34,688 nt of DNA from Pseudomonadota bacterium (GTDB lineage: Bacteria > Pseudomonadota > Gammaproteobacteria > Pseudomonadales > Halieaceae): NCBI GenBank assembly GCA_015222725.1, contig JADFVW010000151.1, forward strand, positions 1 through 34,688. Direction: 5' to 3'. The position numbers and the translations under genes are program-made. The notes below the pieces were generated by a model. That model was not told where the DNA came from, ran no database searches, and was given only the letters and a program-made list of their open reading frames with translations. Below are positions 24,819 to 33,877 of this stretch, one piece after another; position 1 is the stretch's first letter; the number at the start of each line of letters is the position of its first letter.

Positions 24819-26969
24819 TTAAATAATTTGTAGCTTGGCATACTGAACAACCAGCCACTTGCTGCCTTCACTATCAAAATTCACTTCCACCCGGGCATTG
24901 CTACCTCGGCCCTCAAAGTTCAATACCACGCCTTCTCCAAATATCTGGTGATATACCCTCTGACCCAGGTGCAAGCCCGTATCGGGTATTTCAACCTGGG
25001 CGAGGCTGCTGATGGGCCGCGATATGGTTGTATGTAAGCGCACCTCCTGCAGTAGCTCCGCGGGAATCTCCCGGATAAACCGCGAGGGGGCATTAAAATG
25101 TTCACTGCCATGCATGCGCCTGGTCTCGGCGTAAGTAATTATGAGCTTTTGCATAGCCCGGGTAATGCCAACGTAACAGAGCCGTCGCTCTTCTTCCAAT
25201 CGCCCCGGCTCTTCAAGCGACATGCGGTGAGGAAACAGGTTCTCTTCCATCCCCGCCAGAAATACCAATGGAAATTCCAGGCCCTTGGCAGAGTGTAAAG
25301 TCATCATCTGAACACTGTCTTCATGCTCTTCCGCCTGCCCGTCACCGGCATCCAGCGCTGCATTGTCCAAAAATTGCTGCAGGGGCGAGAGCTCCTCCCC
25401 CTGGGGCTGAAACTGTTTTCCCGCAACCACCAGCTCTTCCAGGTTATCTACCCGGGCCAGGCCTTTTTCCCCTTTTTCCTTCTGGAAGAAAGCTATCAGG
25501 CCCGCCTCGTGAACCACGTGCTCAATCAGGTCTTCCAGCGACAAGGCATCTGTGCCTGAATCCAACTCGTTAATCAGCACAGTAAACCCCTGTAATGCTT
25601 TCAGCGCGCGCGCGGGTAAAAGCTTGTCCCGGATTACTTCTTCGATGGCCAGCCACAGGCAAATATCCCGATTTCCGGCACATTCACGTACGACCTCCAG
25701 GGTTTTTCCACCTATACCCCGGGTGGGCGTATTGATAACCCGCTCCATAGCAGCGTCGTCGGCTCGATTTACCAGCAGGCGCAAATAGGCCAGGGCGTTG
25801 CGGATTTCCATGCGCTCATAGAATCGATGACCGCCGTAAATACGATAGGGGATACCCTCCCGCAGCAGGGCCTCTTCAAGGACTCGGGACTGGGCATTGG
25901 AGCGATACAAAATAGCGGCTGAGCTGCGAGTATTTCCGTCTTCCAGCCATCGCTCTATTTGCTCGACGATGAACCGCGCCTCGTCTTGTTCATTGAAGCC
26001 CGCATAGAGGGTGATAGGCTCCCCCATCTCACCGGCGGTCCACAGCTCCTTGCCCAGGCGGCCAAAGTTGTTGGTGATGATACCGTTGGCTGCCTGCAGG
26101 ATAGTCTGCGTGGAGCGGTAGTTTTGCTCCAGGCGCACCGTTTTTGTCTCTTTAAAATCCTCGGTAAAGCGCTGTATATTCTCTATTTTCGCCCCGCGCC
26201 AGCCATAGATAGACTGGTCGTCATCCCCCACCGCTACGATAGGTATCTGTGTCCCGGCAAGCACCCGCAGCCAGGCGTATTGAATGGTATTGGTGTCCTG
26301 GAATTCGTCCACCAATATTTGTCGAAAACGATTCTGGTAATGCTGCAACACCGACGGGTTTTTTAGCCAAAGCTCATGCGCCCGCAACAATAGCTCTGCA
26401 AAATCGACCATCCCGGAGCGCTGACAGGCCGCCTCGTAGGCGCGATAAACCTGCAGCATGGTCTGCTGGTAATAGTCACCGGCTGCGGCCTGTATGTGTT
26501 CTGCGCGCAATCCCTCGTCCTTCTGGGAATTGATGTACCCCTGGGCCTGGCGGGGGGGCCAGCGACCATCATCGAGTTGCAGCTCCTTGCATATACGTTT
26601 GACCAGCCGGAGCTGGTCGTCGCTGTCCAGTATCTGGAAGTTCTGGGGCAGGCCCGCATCTTTCCAGTGGGCCTTGAGCAGGCGATGGGCGATGCCGTGA
26701 AAGGTTCCCAGCCACATACCGTGAGCGGGAAGCTGTAGCATCTCCTCCACGCGGCTACGCATTTCCTTAGCCGCCTTGTTGGTAAAGGTCACCGCCAGAA
26801 TAGAAAAGGGTGAAAAATCGTGGGCTCTTATCAGCCAGGCAATGCGGTGAACAAGCACCCGTGTCTTGCCACTGCCCGCCCCCGCCAGAACCAGCATATT
26901 CCCCGGTTCGGCGGCGACGGCATCCCTTTGGGCTTCATTCAGTGAGGAGAGAATATCGGATACATCCAT
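24819..26969 (-). CDS. uvrD: DNA helicase II UvrD
   Basis: Superfamily 1A 3'-5' helicase of nucleotide excision and mismatch repair, 716 residues. The start MDVSDILSSLNEAQRDAVAA is close to E. coli UvrD and separates it from Rep. Walker A is GAGSGKT (Lys35), Walker B LVDEFQDTNTIQYAWLR, then VGDDDQSIYGWRGA, LEQNYRST, the C-lobe MTLHSAKGLEFPLVFLAGMEE and VGITRAMQ. The C-terminal Tudor-like part ends LGQRVYHQIFGEGVVLNFEGRG...WLVVQYAKL, as in RNA polymerase-interacting UvrD. Its ATG lies only 25 nt from that of the divergent SPOR gene. Confidence 0.96.
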   Translation of the reverse strand: MDVSDILSSLNEAQRDAVAAEPGNMLVLAGAGSGKTRVLVHRIAWLIRAHDFSPFSILAVTFTNKAAKEMRSRVEEMLQLPAHGMWLGTFHGIAHRLLKAHWKDAGLPQNFQILDSDDQLRLVKRICKELQLDDGRWPPRQAQGYINSQKDEGLRAEHIQAAAGDYYQQTMLQVYRAYEAACQRSGMVDFAELLLRAHELWLKNPSVLQHYQNRFRQILVDEFQDTNTIQYAWLRVLAGTQIPIVAVGDDDQSIYGWRGAKIENIQRFTEDFKETKTVRLEQNYRSTQTILQAANGIITNNFGRLGKELWTAGEMGEPITLYAGFNEQDEARFIVEQIERWLEDGNTRSSAAILYRSNAQSRVLEEALLREGIPYRIYGGHRFYERMEIRNALAYLRLLVNRADDAAMERVINTPTRGIGGKTLEVVRECAGNRDICLWLAIEEVIRDKLLPARALKALQGFTVLINELDSGTDALSLEDLIEHVVHEAGLIAFFQKEKGEKGLARVDNLEELVVAGKQFQPQGEELSPLQQFLDNAALDAGDGQAEEHEDSVQMMTLHSAKGLEFPLVFLAGMEENLFPHRMSLEEPGRLEEERRLCYVGITRAMQKLIITYAETRRMHGSEHFNAPSRFIREIPAELLQEVRLHTTISRPISSLAQVEIPDTGLHLGQRVYHQIFGEGVVLNFEGRGSNARVEVNFDSEGSKWLVVQYAKLQII

Positions 26970-26994
26970 CGGCGCATGTTATCATTCCCGGAAT

Positions 26995-27945
26995 ATGAAT
27001 AGCGACGATAAAGAAGACCATCTCGAGTCAGACGAGGATGCTTTTTACGAAGCGGACTACGATGACGATACGATCGACTACGAGCTGGACAGCGACAAGC
27101 TTCTGGATGATGAAAGCTTTGAGCCCGAGCTGATGCCGGCCTGGGGGGATGAAAAACCCGATGATGATTCTGCCTGGGAAAAGCCCGCCTTCGATGCCCA
27201 GCAGGAATACACCGAGGATTCCGGGCTCGATACGGATCAACAGTCCGAGGAAATATGGGATGAAGACGATTTCCCGGAGGAAGATTATGAACCCCCCTTA
27301 CCACTGGGCCTGATCGCGGTTGCGGTCATCGCCCTGTTACTGCTGGCGGCGGGCGGCTATGGTGTAATCCAACAACGCACAGCCATGCAGGAAGAAATTC
27401 GCAGCCTGCAGGCTGCTCTTTCCACTACCTCCAGTAACACAGAAGTCACCACAAGTCGCCAGGCACAAAGAGCCCTTGTCACCCAGAATGAGAAGCTTCA
27501 AAGCGAGGTCGAGCGCTTACAACTGGAGATCCAGGGGCTGAATGAGAACCTCACTGAGCTGAAGCCCCAAGTGCCGGATAGCGAGCCGTCGATTCCCACC
27601 AAGGTGGTGACGGCCCCCCCTCCACCGAAGCCGGTGGCCGCCGCCAAAGTCTTGAGTGCGCCTCAGCCGGATGCCATCAAACCAGCTAGCGCTGAACCGA
27701 GCTCCAGCGCTAGCGTGTGGTTCGTCAATTTTGGATCCTACACCCAGGAGCCTGTTGCCAACAGCTGGGCGGCCAAGCTCAAATCAGACGAGGGGAAAGT
27801 TGTCGTCGTATCCGGCGATAAGGGAGGTACTCACTACTTCCGTGTACGTATAATAGACTTGCCCAACAGGGAGATTGCTGAAAAAATAGCACGTCAATTG
27901 GAGCAGGCACACAACTTACCCCGCCTATGGATTGGCAAACAGTAA
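26995..27945 (+). CDS. SPOR-domain membrane protein with acidic cytoplasmic region
   Basis: The 316-residue protein has four parts. Residues 1-100 are extremely rich in Asp and Glu and are expected in the cytoplasm. One transmembrane helix spans ~104-125. A coiled coil (~130-185) and a Pro/Ala/Ser linker (~190-235) lead to a C-terminal SPOR domain (~237-316, SVWFVNFGSYTQEPVANSWAAKL). SPOR domains bind denuded peptidoglycan at division septa, so a role in division or wall turnover is inferred; it is not clearly FtsN or DamX. I chose ATG 26995, because the longer open frame from 26866 overlaps uvrD. Confidence 0.82.
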   Translation: MNSDDKEDHLESDEDAFYEADYDDDTIDYELDSDKLLDDESFEPELMPAWGDEKPDDDSAWEKPAFDAQQEYTEDSGLDTDQQSEEIWDEDDFPEEDYEPPLPLGLIAVAVIALLLLAAGGYGVIQQRTAMQEEIRSLQAALSTTSSNTEVTTSRQAQRALVTQNEKLQSEVERLQLEIQGLNENLTELKPQVPDSEPSIPTKVVTAPPPPKPVAAAKVLSAPQPDAIKPASAEPSSSASVWFVNFGSYTQEPVANSWAAKLKSDEGKVVVVSGDKGGTHYFRVRIIDLPNREIAEKIARQLEQAHNLPRLWIGKQ

Positions 27946-27959
27946 CAAAGGAAAACATT

Positions 27960-28331
27960 ATGAGTTTGATTAAAATTACAGCACTTGGTCTTTTGCTTGG
28001 CAGCACCTACGCTGCAGCTGGCGATTGTGTAGCACCGGCAGCACCAACCATACCAGACGGCAGCAGTTCGACCATGGAACAAATGATCGCGGGGCAAACA
28101 GCAGTGAAAGCCTTTCAGGCGGCAAATATAGATTATATGGCCTGCCTGGAGCCGGCCATGACCGCTGCAGATAAGCGCCTCAAGAAGAGTTCAGGTGACG
28201 AAAAGGCCGCCGCCGAGGCTAGCTACGATGAAACACAGGCCACTTATAATGCCGCTGTTTCTGCCGAAGAAGAAGTAGCTGGCCAATTTAATGCTGCAAT
28301 TCGCGTTTACAAGGCCGCCAACCCAGGCTAG
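27960..28331 (+). CDS. Small secreted Ala-rich helical protein, unknown function
   Basis: The 123-residue protein has a clear signal peptide (MSLIKITALGLLLGSTYAAAG, cleavage after AAA or AAAG). Ribosome site AAAGGA sits 7 nt before the ATG, which rules out the earlier in-frame ATG at 27927 inside the SPOR gene. The mature part is Ala/Glu-rich and probably an exported helical bundle. It has two cysteines, in GDCVAP and MACLEP, that could form a disulfide. I do not recognise the family. It lies 14 nt after the SPOR gene and may be co-transcribed with it. Confidence 0.75.
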   Translation: MSLIKITALGLLLGSTYAAAGDCVAPAAPTIPDGSSSTMEQMIAGQTAVKAFQAANIDYMACLEPAMTAADKRLKKSSGDEKAAAEASYDETQATYNAAVSAEEEVAGQFNAAIRVYKAANPG

Positions 28332-28353
28332 TTAAGCCAGGCTCTATTTTTTG

Positions 28354-28448
28354 GGGGTCGGTCGCCCATTACCCATTTTGCACTTTAGCCACGTCTTCTT
28401 ACAGTAGCGTATTTGAGGTGCAAAATGGGTAATGGGCGACCTGACCCC
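28354..28448. repeat. REP-like long palindrome with GGGGTCAGGTC end
   Basis: Arms 28354-28383 and 28418-28448 pair over 30 bp with a single one-base bulge, around a 34-nt loop (28384-28417). The outer end reads GGGGTCAGGTCGCCC on the complementary strand, like REP/RAYT-associated palindromes I recall from gammaproteobacteria. It lies between two convergent genes and could also terminate transcription. No transposase is nearby. The 16-nt loop core of the other four hairpins is absent here. Confidence 0.8.
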
Positions 28449-28462
28449 TATATTTCCATTCT

Positions 28463-28843
28463 TTAATCCTTGCTCTTGTGGGCCAGAACGGCCGCATTGT
28501 CCTCCCAATTCTGGCCATCGAACTGCACGATGCGGATATTCGCCGGCTTGGTATCAAGGCAATTCACATTGACGTCCATACCATCGGGGTTTGAGCGCGG
28601 AATATAAAACGGCTTTATGCCACAGTGCTTGCAGAAGTAATGTTTGGCCACACCGGTATTAAACGTGTATTCGGTGAGTGCTTCTTTACCTGTGAGCAGG
28701 TGAAAGTGAGATTTGGGGACAATCAAATGCAAAAATCCACTCTTGCTGCAAACAGAGCAATTGCATCGCTCCACTTCAACGGAGGACGGCGCCTCAACCG
28801 AAAAAGACACCAGGCCACAGTGACAACTTCCCTCGTATAACAC
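28463..28843 (-). CDS. GFA family zinc-binding protein
   Basis: The 126-residue protein matches the GFA/CENP-V fold (glutathione-dependent formaldehyde-activating enzyme family). Zinc-ligand cysteines are in CHCG (7, 9), CNCSVC (27, 29, 32) and CKHCG (71, 74). GSCHCGLVSFSVEAP and HYFCKHCGIKPFYIPRSNPDG are family signatures. Most members have no proven formaldehyde activity, so the reaction is unknown. It lies 32 nt downstream of the SirB2-like gene on the same strand and could be the last gene of the glmU-glmS unit. Confidence 0.88.
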   Translation of the reverse strand: MLYEGSCHCGLVSFSVEAPSSVEVERCNCSVCSKSGFLHLIVPKSHFHLLTGKEALTEYTFNTGVAKHYFCKHCGIKPFYIPRSNPDGMDVNVNCLDTKPANIRIVQFDGQNWEDNAAVLAHKSKD

Positions 28844-28875
28844 TTATTTCTCCTCCATTTCCCGGCGTGTTACCA

Positions 28876-29262
28876 TCAGGCAAAAAACCCCAGCGCTGAT
28901 TTACTGAGGGCAACCGAGACAATATAGGCCGCTACGGCCAATGCCAACAGCCAGGCAGTTATCCGAACTACCCGGGCTTTACCAAACCGCAGGGCCACCA
29001 TGCCCAGGCCAATATATAGTAATAAGGCCAGTACTTTCGCAGTAAGCCAGTCCAGTGAAAAGGGGGAGGTCTGCCAAATAAACAGCATCGCTATGGCCGA
29101 CCCGAGTAAAAGGGTATCAACAATGTGCGGCAAGGTTTTTGCCATGCGCCGCTGTAGCAATTCATTGCCACGCAGCATCCAGTAACCGCGCAGGGCGAAC
29201 CCCCCTATAGAAAGGACAGCACTGCTTACGTGAACAACTTTTAGTAGTTCAAACGGGGTCAC
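28876..29262 (-). CDS. SirB2-like membrane protein
   Basis: A 128-residue protein with four predicted transmembrane helices. [25 protein letters not shown] at the start and [18 protein letters not shown] are the SirB family pattern. The family is named for a locus once described as a Salmonella invasion regulator; its molecular function is not established. The GTG start overlaps the glmS stop as GTGA, so translation is probably coupled to glmS, an unusual neighbour for this family. Confidence 0.82.
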   Translation of the reverse strand: MTPFELLKVVHVSSAVLSIGGFALRGYWMLRGNELLQRRMAKTLPHIVDTLLLGSAIAMLFIWQTSPFSLDWLTAKVLALLLYIGLGMVALRFGKARVVRITAWLLALAVAAYIVSVALSKSALGFFA

Positions 29263-31088
29263 TCTACCGTCACAGATTTTGCGAGATTGCGAGGCTTATC
29301 AACGTCCGTCCCCTTTTGCACCGCCACATGGTACGACAGCAATTGCAGGGCGACTGAATAAACGATAGGCATTAGCACTTCCGGGCAACTTGGCATGGCC
29401 AGCACATGTACCCGGGGTGTATCGGGAAAACTCGCCTCTTTGTCGGCAAAAACGTACAGCTCACCGCCGCGCGAGCGCACCTCCTCCAGATTGGACTTAA
29501 GCTTTTCCAGCAGTTCATCATTGGGGGCAACAGCCACCACCGGCATATCATCATCGACCAGGGCGAGCGGGCCGTGCTTCAGCTCGCCGGCGGGGTAGGC
29601 CTCGGCGTGAATATAAGAAATTTCCTTAAGTTTCAGCGCGCCCTCCATGGCGATTGGATATTGGATTCCCCTACCGAGAAACAGGGCATGGTGTTTGGGA
29701 ATAAACCGTTCCGACAGGGCCTCAATAGCAGAGTCCAGCTGCAAGGTTTGATTTACATAATCGGGAAGAACGTGCAGGGCTTCGGTCAATTTCTGTTGCC
29801 CGCTCTCAGACAAAGCAGCACGACGCCCCAGGGCCACGGTCAACATTAAAAAGGCCACCAACTGTGTAGTAAACGCCTTGGTGGAAGCTACGCCAATTTC
29901 TATACCTGCCCGGGTTAGAAACACCAGGTCACTCTCTCGCACCAGCGTACTGTTATCAACATTGGCAATTACCAGGCTGCCGACAAACTCATCCTTGCCC
30001 ACATTTCTCAAAGCGGCCAGGGTATCGGCCGTTTCTCCCGACTGGGAGACCATCACCAGCAATGTCCCGGGGTGCTGCACCCGGCGGCGATAACGAAACT
30101 CAGAGGCGACTTCAACCTGACAGGGAATACCCGCCAACTCCTCCAGCCAATAGCGTGCCACCATGCCAGAATGATAGCTGGTACCGCAGGCTACAATTTG
30201 CACCGCCGTCACCCGATCAAAAATTGCGGCTGCACCTTGACCAAAACGTTCGTCTTTAATCTCTATGCCCGGCGCAGTATTAAAGGTATCGGCCAGCGCT
30301 CTGGGCTGCTCGAATATTTCCTTCATCATAAAGTGGTCGTAGTCGCCGCGGTCGGCGACCTCTACCGCACTGGCTATGCGAGTACTTTTTCGTTCTACCT
30401 GTTGTTTGTCTCTATCGAAAATTTCGAGGCTGGTGGCTGTAATACGAACCAGGTCACCCTCTTCCAGAAAAATAAAACGGTCGGTCACCTGGCGCAGGGC
30501 CAGTGAATCCGAAGCCAGAAAATTTTCGCCTATACCCACGCCCACAACCAGCGGGCTGCCCTCCCGGGTCGCAACAATTTCACCGGGGTGTTCAGTATCC
30601 ATTGCAGCCAGTGAGTAGGCGCCCTCCAGGCGTGCCACGGTTTCTTGCATTGCCCCCAGCAGGCTCTCACCATCGACCAGATTGCGGTGCAACAAATGGG
30701 CGACCACTTCGCTATCTGTTTCCGATTGAAACACATAGCCGACAGCAGCCAACTCTTCGCGCAGGGCCTCATGGTTTTCAATAATGCCATTGTGCACAAT
30801 GACAGCTCTATCCCCGGAAGAATGGGGATGGGCATTAAGCGCTGTGGGTTTACCATGGGTTGCCCAGCGAGTGTGTGCGATGCCACTGTGACCAAGAATA
30901 GGAGCTTGTTGCTGGGCCTTTTCCATCTCTGCCACTTTTCCCTCGCGCTTGTGCAACTGCAGCTTGCCCGCGTCGTCCAGAACCGCCATACCGGCAGAGT
31001 CGTAGCCACGGTATTCCAGTCGCCTCAGGCCTTCTAATAGTATTTCAGATACTTCTCGTTGCGCCGTCGCCGCTACAATGCCACACAT
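29259..31088 (-). CDS. glmS: Glutamine--fructose-6-phosphate aminotransferase GlmS
   Basis: Makes glucosamine 6-phosphate from fructose 6-phosphate and glutamine, the entry step to UDP-GlcNAc for peptidoglycan and LPS. It has 609 residues. Cys2 (MCGIVA) is the N-terminal nucleophile of the glutaminase domain, with RYDSAG-type motif [16 protein letters not shown] and [10 protein letters not shown]. Two SIS isomerase domains follow, with [18 protein letters not shown] and [37 protein letters not shown]; it ends LAKSVTVE. It starts 2 nt after the glmU stop. No glmS ribozyme is expected or seen in the short gap. Confidence 0.97.
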   Translation of the reverse strand: MCGIVAATAQREVSEILLEGLRRLEYRGYDSAGMAVLDDAGKLQLHKREGKVAEMEKAQQQAPILGHSGIAHTRWATHGKPTALNAHPHSSGDRAVIVHNGIIENHEALREELAAVGYVFQSETDSEVVAHLLHRNLVDGESLLGAMQETVARLEGAYSLAAMDTEHPGEIVATREGSPLVVGVGIGENFLASDSLALRQVTDRFIFLEEGDLVRITATSLEIFDRDKQQVERKSTRIASAVEVADRGDYDHFMMKEIFEQPRALADTFNTAPGIEIKDERFGQGAAAIFDRVTAVQIVACGTSYHSGMVARYWLEELAGIPCQVEVASEFRYRRRVQHPGTLLVMVSQSGETADTLAALRNVGKDEFVGSLVIANVDNSTLVRESDLVFLTRAGIEIGVASTKAFTTQLVAFLMLTVALGRRAALSESGQQKLTEALHVLPDYVNQTLQLDSAIEALSERFIPKHHALFLGRGIQYPIAMEGALKLKEISYIHAEAYPAGELKHGPLALVDDDMPVVAVAPNDELLEKLKSNLEEVRSRGGELYVFADKEASFPDTPRVHVLAMPSCPEVLMPIVYSVALQLLSYHVAVQKGTDVDKPRNLAKSVTVE

Positions 31089-31090
31089 CG

Positions 31091-32458
31091 TTAATCACCT
31101 GCCTTCTTAGTGGGCCGCTGCCAGCCGTGAATATTTTTCTGCCGCGCTCGACTGACCGCCAGCTCATTTTTTCCCACCGCTCTGGTAACCGTGGAACCGG
31201 CCCCGACAAAGCCACCTTCCGCTATTGTCACCGGCGCCACAAGCGTACTGTTAGAGCCGACAAATACGCCGTTGCCAATCTCGGTTTTCGATTTATTGAC
31301 ACCGTCATAGTTACAGGTAATGGTACCGGCACCAATATTGACGCCATCGCCCATTTCGCAATCGCCCACATAACTTAAATGGTTTACCTTGCTGCCTGCA
31401 CCGATAGTAGATTTTTTCATCTCGACGAAGTTGCCGACCCGGGCGGCTTCTCCCAGCGTCGTACCGGGGCGCAGCCTGGCATAGGGCCCCACCGAACAAT
31501 CTTTGCCAACCACACAGTCCTGCAAGTGACTGAATGCATGAATAGAGGCACCATCTGCCACAGCGACGTCGATCAATACACAATTCGGGCCAATAGTAAC
31601 TCCACTGCCCAATTCTACCCTACCTTCAATAACAACATTTACATCGATGCTGACATCGTCACCACAACACAGAGAGCCGCGAATATCCAGACGGTTTGAA
31701 TCTGCGATGGAGACACCTTCACGCATCAGTTCGTTGGCTTGCAAGCGCTGGTATTCCCGCTCTACCTGGTTTAACTGAGCCCTGTCGTTAACGCCCTGCA
31801 CTTCCAATTCAGAACTGGCCTCGCAGGAGCCAATTGTTTTTCCTGCCTCGACAGCCAGGCTCAGTATATCCGGCAAGTAGTATTCACCCTGCTTGTTGTC
31901 ACTGCCCACCTGCGGCAAATACTCGCATAAGTCCGCTGCCGGTGCTGCTAACACGCCGGTGTTTACTTCCTCTATCAAACGCTGTTTGTCCGTCGCGTCT
32001 TTTTCCTCGACAACTTCCAGTAACACACCGCGTTCGCCGCGAATTATTCTACCAAGCCCATAGGGGTTTTCCACCACTGCCGTTAGCAGGGCGGGGGCGC
32101 GCTGCGCTTTTTCTACAAGCCTTTTTAAGGTTGCCGAACCAAGCAGGGGTACATCACCGTATAAAACCAACACCGTACTGTCCTGTGCAATGGCTGGCAT
32201 GGCCTGCAATACGGCATGACCCGTCCCCAGCTGTTCTGCCTGTAGCACCCAGCGTAATGGATACGCAGCCAGAGCCGCTTCAACCTGCGCCGCCCCGTGA
32301 CCAACAACCACGTGAATTGCCAGGGGCTCCAGCTCCTGCGCCGCGCGCACAACATGCTCCAGCAAGGGTCGCCCGGCCACTTTGTGTAACACCTTGGGCA
32401 GGCTGGACTTCATTCGGGTACCCTGGCCGGCTGCCAGGATAATAACTTCTAAATTCAT
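31091..32458 (-). CDS. glmU: Bifunctional GlcN-1-P acetyltransferase / GlcNAc-1-P uridyltransferase GlmU
   Basis: Carries out the last two steps to UDP-GlcNAc. It has 455 residues, as in E. coli. The N-terminal uridyltransferase begins [20 protein letters not shown] (UTP-binding LxxGxGTxM). The C-terminal left-handed beta-helix acetyltransferase shows hexapeptide repeats and [27 protein letters not shown], with the catalytic His region. I chose ATG 32458 because homology begins there; the open frame runs up to 32557 through the regulatory region. It is operonic with glmS, and the divergent TrmB-like regulator shares its promoter region. Confidence 0.97.
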   Translation of the reverse strand: MNLEVIILAAGQGTRMKSSLPKVLHKVAGRPLLEHVVRAAQELEPLAIHVVVGHGAAQVEAALAAYPLRWVLQAEQLGTGHAVLQAMPAIAQDSTVLVLYGDVPLLGSATLKRLVEKAQRAPALLTAVVENPYGLGRIIRGERGVLLEVVEEKDATDKQRLIEEVNTGVLAAPAADLCEYLPQVGSDNKQGEYYLPDILSLAVEAGKTIGSCEASSELEVQGVNDRAQLNQVEREYQRLQANELMREGVSIADSNRLDIRGSLCCGDDVSIDVNVVIEGRVELGSGVTIGPNCVLIDVAVADGASIHAFSHLQDCVVGKDCSVGPYARLRPGTTLGEAARVGNFVEMKKSTIGAGSKVNHLSYVGDCEMGDGVNIGAGTITCNYDGVNKSKTEIGNGVFVGSNSTLVAPVTIAEGGFVGAGSTVTRAVGKNELAVSRARQKNIHGWQRPTKKAGD

Positions 32459-32484
32459 AGCTAGAGCTCTGCTTGTATTGTTAT

Positions 32485-32505
32485 ATGTCAAAATATCTTT
32501 GACAT
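32485..32505. promoter_or_regulatory. Palindrome TGTCAAA-N5-TTTGACA, candidate TrmB-like operator 1
   Basis: Arms 32485-32492 and 32498-32505 form a perfect 8-bp inverted repeat, ATGTCAAA/TTTGACAT, over a 5-nt centre. TTGACA (32499-32504) inside it could be a -35 for the divergent regulator, with CATATT (32523-32528) as -10 at 18 bp spacing. Binding here could affect transcription both ways. Confidence 0.6.
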
Positions 32506-32558
32506 TTTTAGCACGAAAGAGGCATATTAAACAGTAACTATTCGAATACAAGAACACA

Positions 32559-32577
32559 TGTCACAAATAAAATGACA
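32559..32577. promoter_or_regulatory. Palindrome TGTCA-N9-TGACA, candidate operator 2 over the regulator start
   Basis: TGTCA (32559-32563) and TGACA (32573-32577) have the same outer half-sites and 9-bp spacing as the first palindrome, centre to centre 73 bp, about seven helical turns. The site covers the ATG at 32572, so it could autorepress the regulator. A wider inverted pair, CTTGTATT (32472-32479) and AATACAAG (32545-32552), also lies in this gap. Confidence 0.5.
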
Positions 32578-33321
32578 ACAATTAAGCTCGAAAGCCTACA
32601 CCAACTTGGCCTTGATGACCGCCAGATTAGCATCTACCGGACACTGCTGCGTCTGGGGCCAGCATCTATACGGGATGTGGCAGCTGAATCCGGTATTAAC
32701 CGGGGCAGTACCTATGAAACGCTTAAACAATTGGCCACCAAGGGCATCGTCAGTTATTTTCCCAAGGGTCGGCGGCGTGTTTTCCAGGCAGAAGATCCGG
32801 AGCGACTTTTAAGCCTGGGAGAAAGCAAGCAGCAAGCACTGACTGTCGCCATGGATCAGCTGCGCAAAGAAGTTATCCCCGCCCTGAAGCAGACTCAGTC
32901 TGAATTCAGCCTGGGTAATGTACGGTTCTATGAGGGAGACGATGGTGTCGAGCTGGTACTGAGAGACATTCTGGACAGCTGCGGAAAAAATCCCGAGAAG
33001 GGCTATGCGGTTATTTCGACGAAAACCCTGCGTGAACACCTGTACCGGCCCTTCCCCAACTTCACCAAACAGCGGGTTAGCCGGGGGATTAAAGTGCGAG
33101 TGCTGGCGGTGGGAGAGGGGGGCGATGAAGCGGAGTTTGCCGAGCGAAAATGGCTGCCCGCCGGAGATGCTACCGACGCTTCTTATATTGCAATTTATCC
33201 GCCAAAAGTTGCCATGATTACTTTAGCGAGTAATAAATATCCAGTGGTAGTTATCATCGACTCCACCGCCATTGCATCTACTCAGCAGATTTTATTCGAT
33301 ACCCTGTGGAAACTGTTGTAA
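32572..33321 (+). CDS. TrmB family transcriptional regulator
   Basis: The 249-residue protein has an N-terminal winged HTH (~8-75: LGLDDRQISIYRTLLRLGPASIRDVAAESGINRGSTYETLKQLATKGIV) and a PLD-like effector domain after ~110, typical of short TrmB proteins. TrmB proteins sense sugars or other metabolites. In Pseudomonas the gene in this place is a DeoR-type regulator (glmR), so a non-homologous replacement controlling glmUS is a plausible inference. No obvious Shine-Dalgarno precedes the ATG, which lies inside a palindrome. A terminator follows 47 nt after the stop. Confidence 0.85.
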   Translation: MTTIKLESLHQLGLDDRQISIYRTLLRLGPASIRDVAAESGINRGSTYETLKQLATKGIVSYFPKGRRRVFQAEDPERLLSLGESKQQALTVAMDQLRKEVIPALKQTQSEFSLGNVRFYEGDDGVELVLRDILDSCGKNPEKGYAVISTKTLREHLYRPFPNFTKQRVSRGIKVRVLAVGEGGDEAEFAERKWLPAGDATDASYIAIYPPKVAMITLASNKYPVVVIIDSTAIASTQQILFDTLWKLL

Positions 33322-33367
33322 TCAACAGCCGTACTATTGGGTTAACGACTTTTCGCTATTTAAAAAA

Positions 33368-33398
33368 AAGCCCCGACTATTGCCGGGGCTTAATCTAT
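33368..33398. terminator. Bidirectional Rho-independent terminator
   Basis: AAGCCCCG (33368-33375) pairs with CGGGGCTT (33384-33391) over an 8-nt loop. An A-run (33362-33369) precedes the hairpin and a T-rich run follows, so it can end both the TrmB-like gene (+) and the atp operon (-), which converge here. Confidence 0.92.
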
Positions 33399-33420
33399 TT
33401 TTCACAAAGCGGAAGGCTTT

Positions 33421-33849
33421 CTAACCGCGACCCGCGCGATTCTTCAGCTTGCGCAATGTTGCCAGTTGCGCGGCGGTCTCGGCCAGGCGGGCAGAAGCGC
33501 GACCATAGTCAAACTCGCCGGATTGATTCTCCAGAGCGTGCTCTGCTTCCCTGCGCGCCTCTTCTACAGCGGCTTCGTCCATGTCGTGCGCCCGCAGTGC
33601 GGTATCCGCCAAGATAGAAACGATGCCGGGCTGTACTTCCAGGAAGCCACCGGAAACGTAAAAAATTTCCTCGTCTCCGTTCTGGGTTACTATCCGAACA
33701 GGGCCGGGAACCAGGGATGTCAGAAGCGGAGCATGGCCATAACCAACGCCCAGCTCACCTATTTCTCCACTGGCGACCAACATTTCGATCAGTCCGGAGA
33801 AAATTTCTTCCTCTGCGCTTACGATATCGCAGTGAATTGTCATAGCCAT
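33421..33849 (-). CDS. atpC: F1 ATP synthase epsilon subunit AtpC
   Basis: The central-stalk subunit of F1, 142 residues. The N-terminal beta-sandwich carries [39 protein letters not shown] and [21 protein letters not shown]. The C-terminal helical hairpin (~90-140), which can inhibit ATP hydrolysis, is present. ATG 33849 has GAGGT nine nt upstream; a second ATG two codons later is less well placed. It is the last gene of the atp operon, 28 nt after atpD, and is followed by a bidirectional terminator. Confidence 0.97.
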   Translation of the reverse strand: MAMTIHCDIVSAEEEIFSGLIEMLVASGEIGELGVGYGHAPLLTSLVPGPVRIVTQNGDEEIFYVSGGFLEVQPGIVSILADTALRAHDMDEAAVEEARREAEHALENQSGEFDYGRASARLAETAAQLATLRKLKNRAGRG

Positions 33850-33877
33850 AAAAAGACCTCGCTATCGCCTCAAGCCC

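Noticed and set aside
26363-26738. Several open frames opposite uvrD
   Set aside because: Antisense shadows of conserved helicase coding sequence, low complexity and without start signals.
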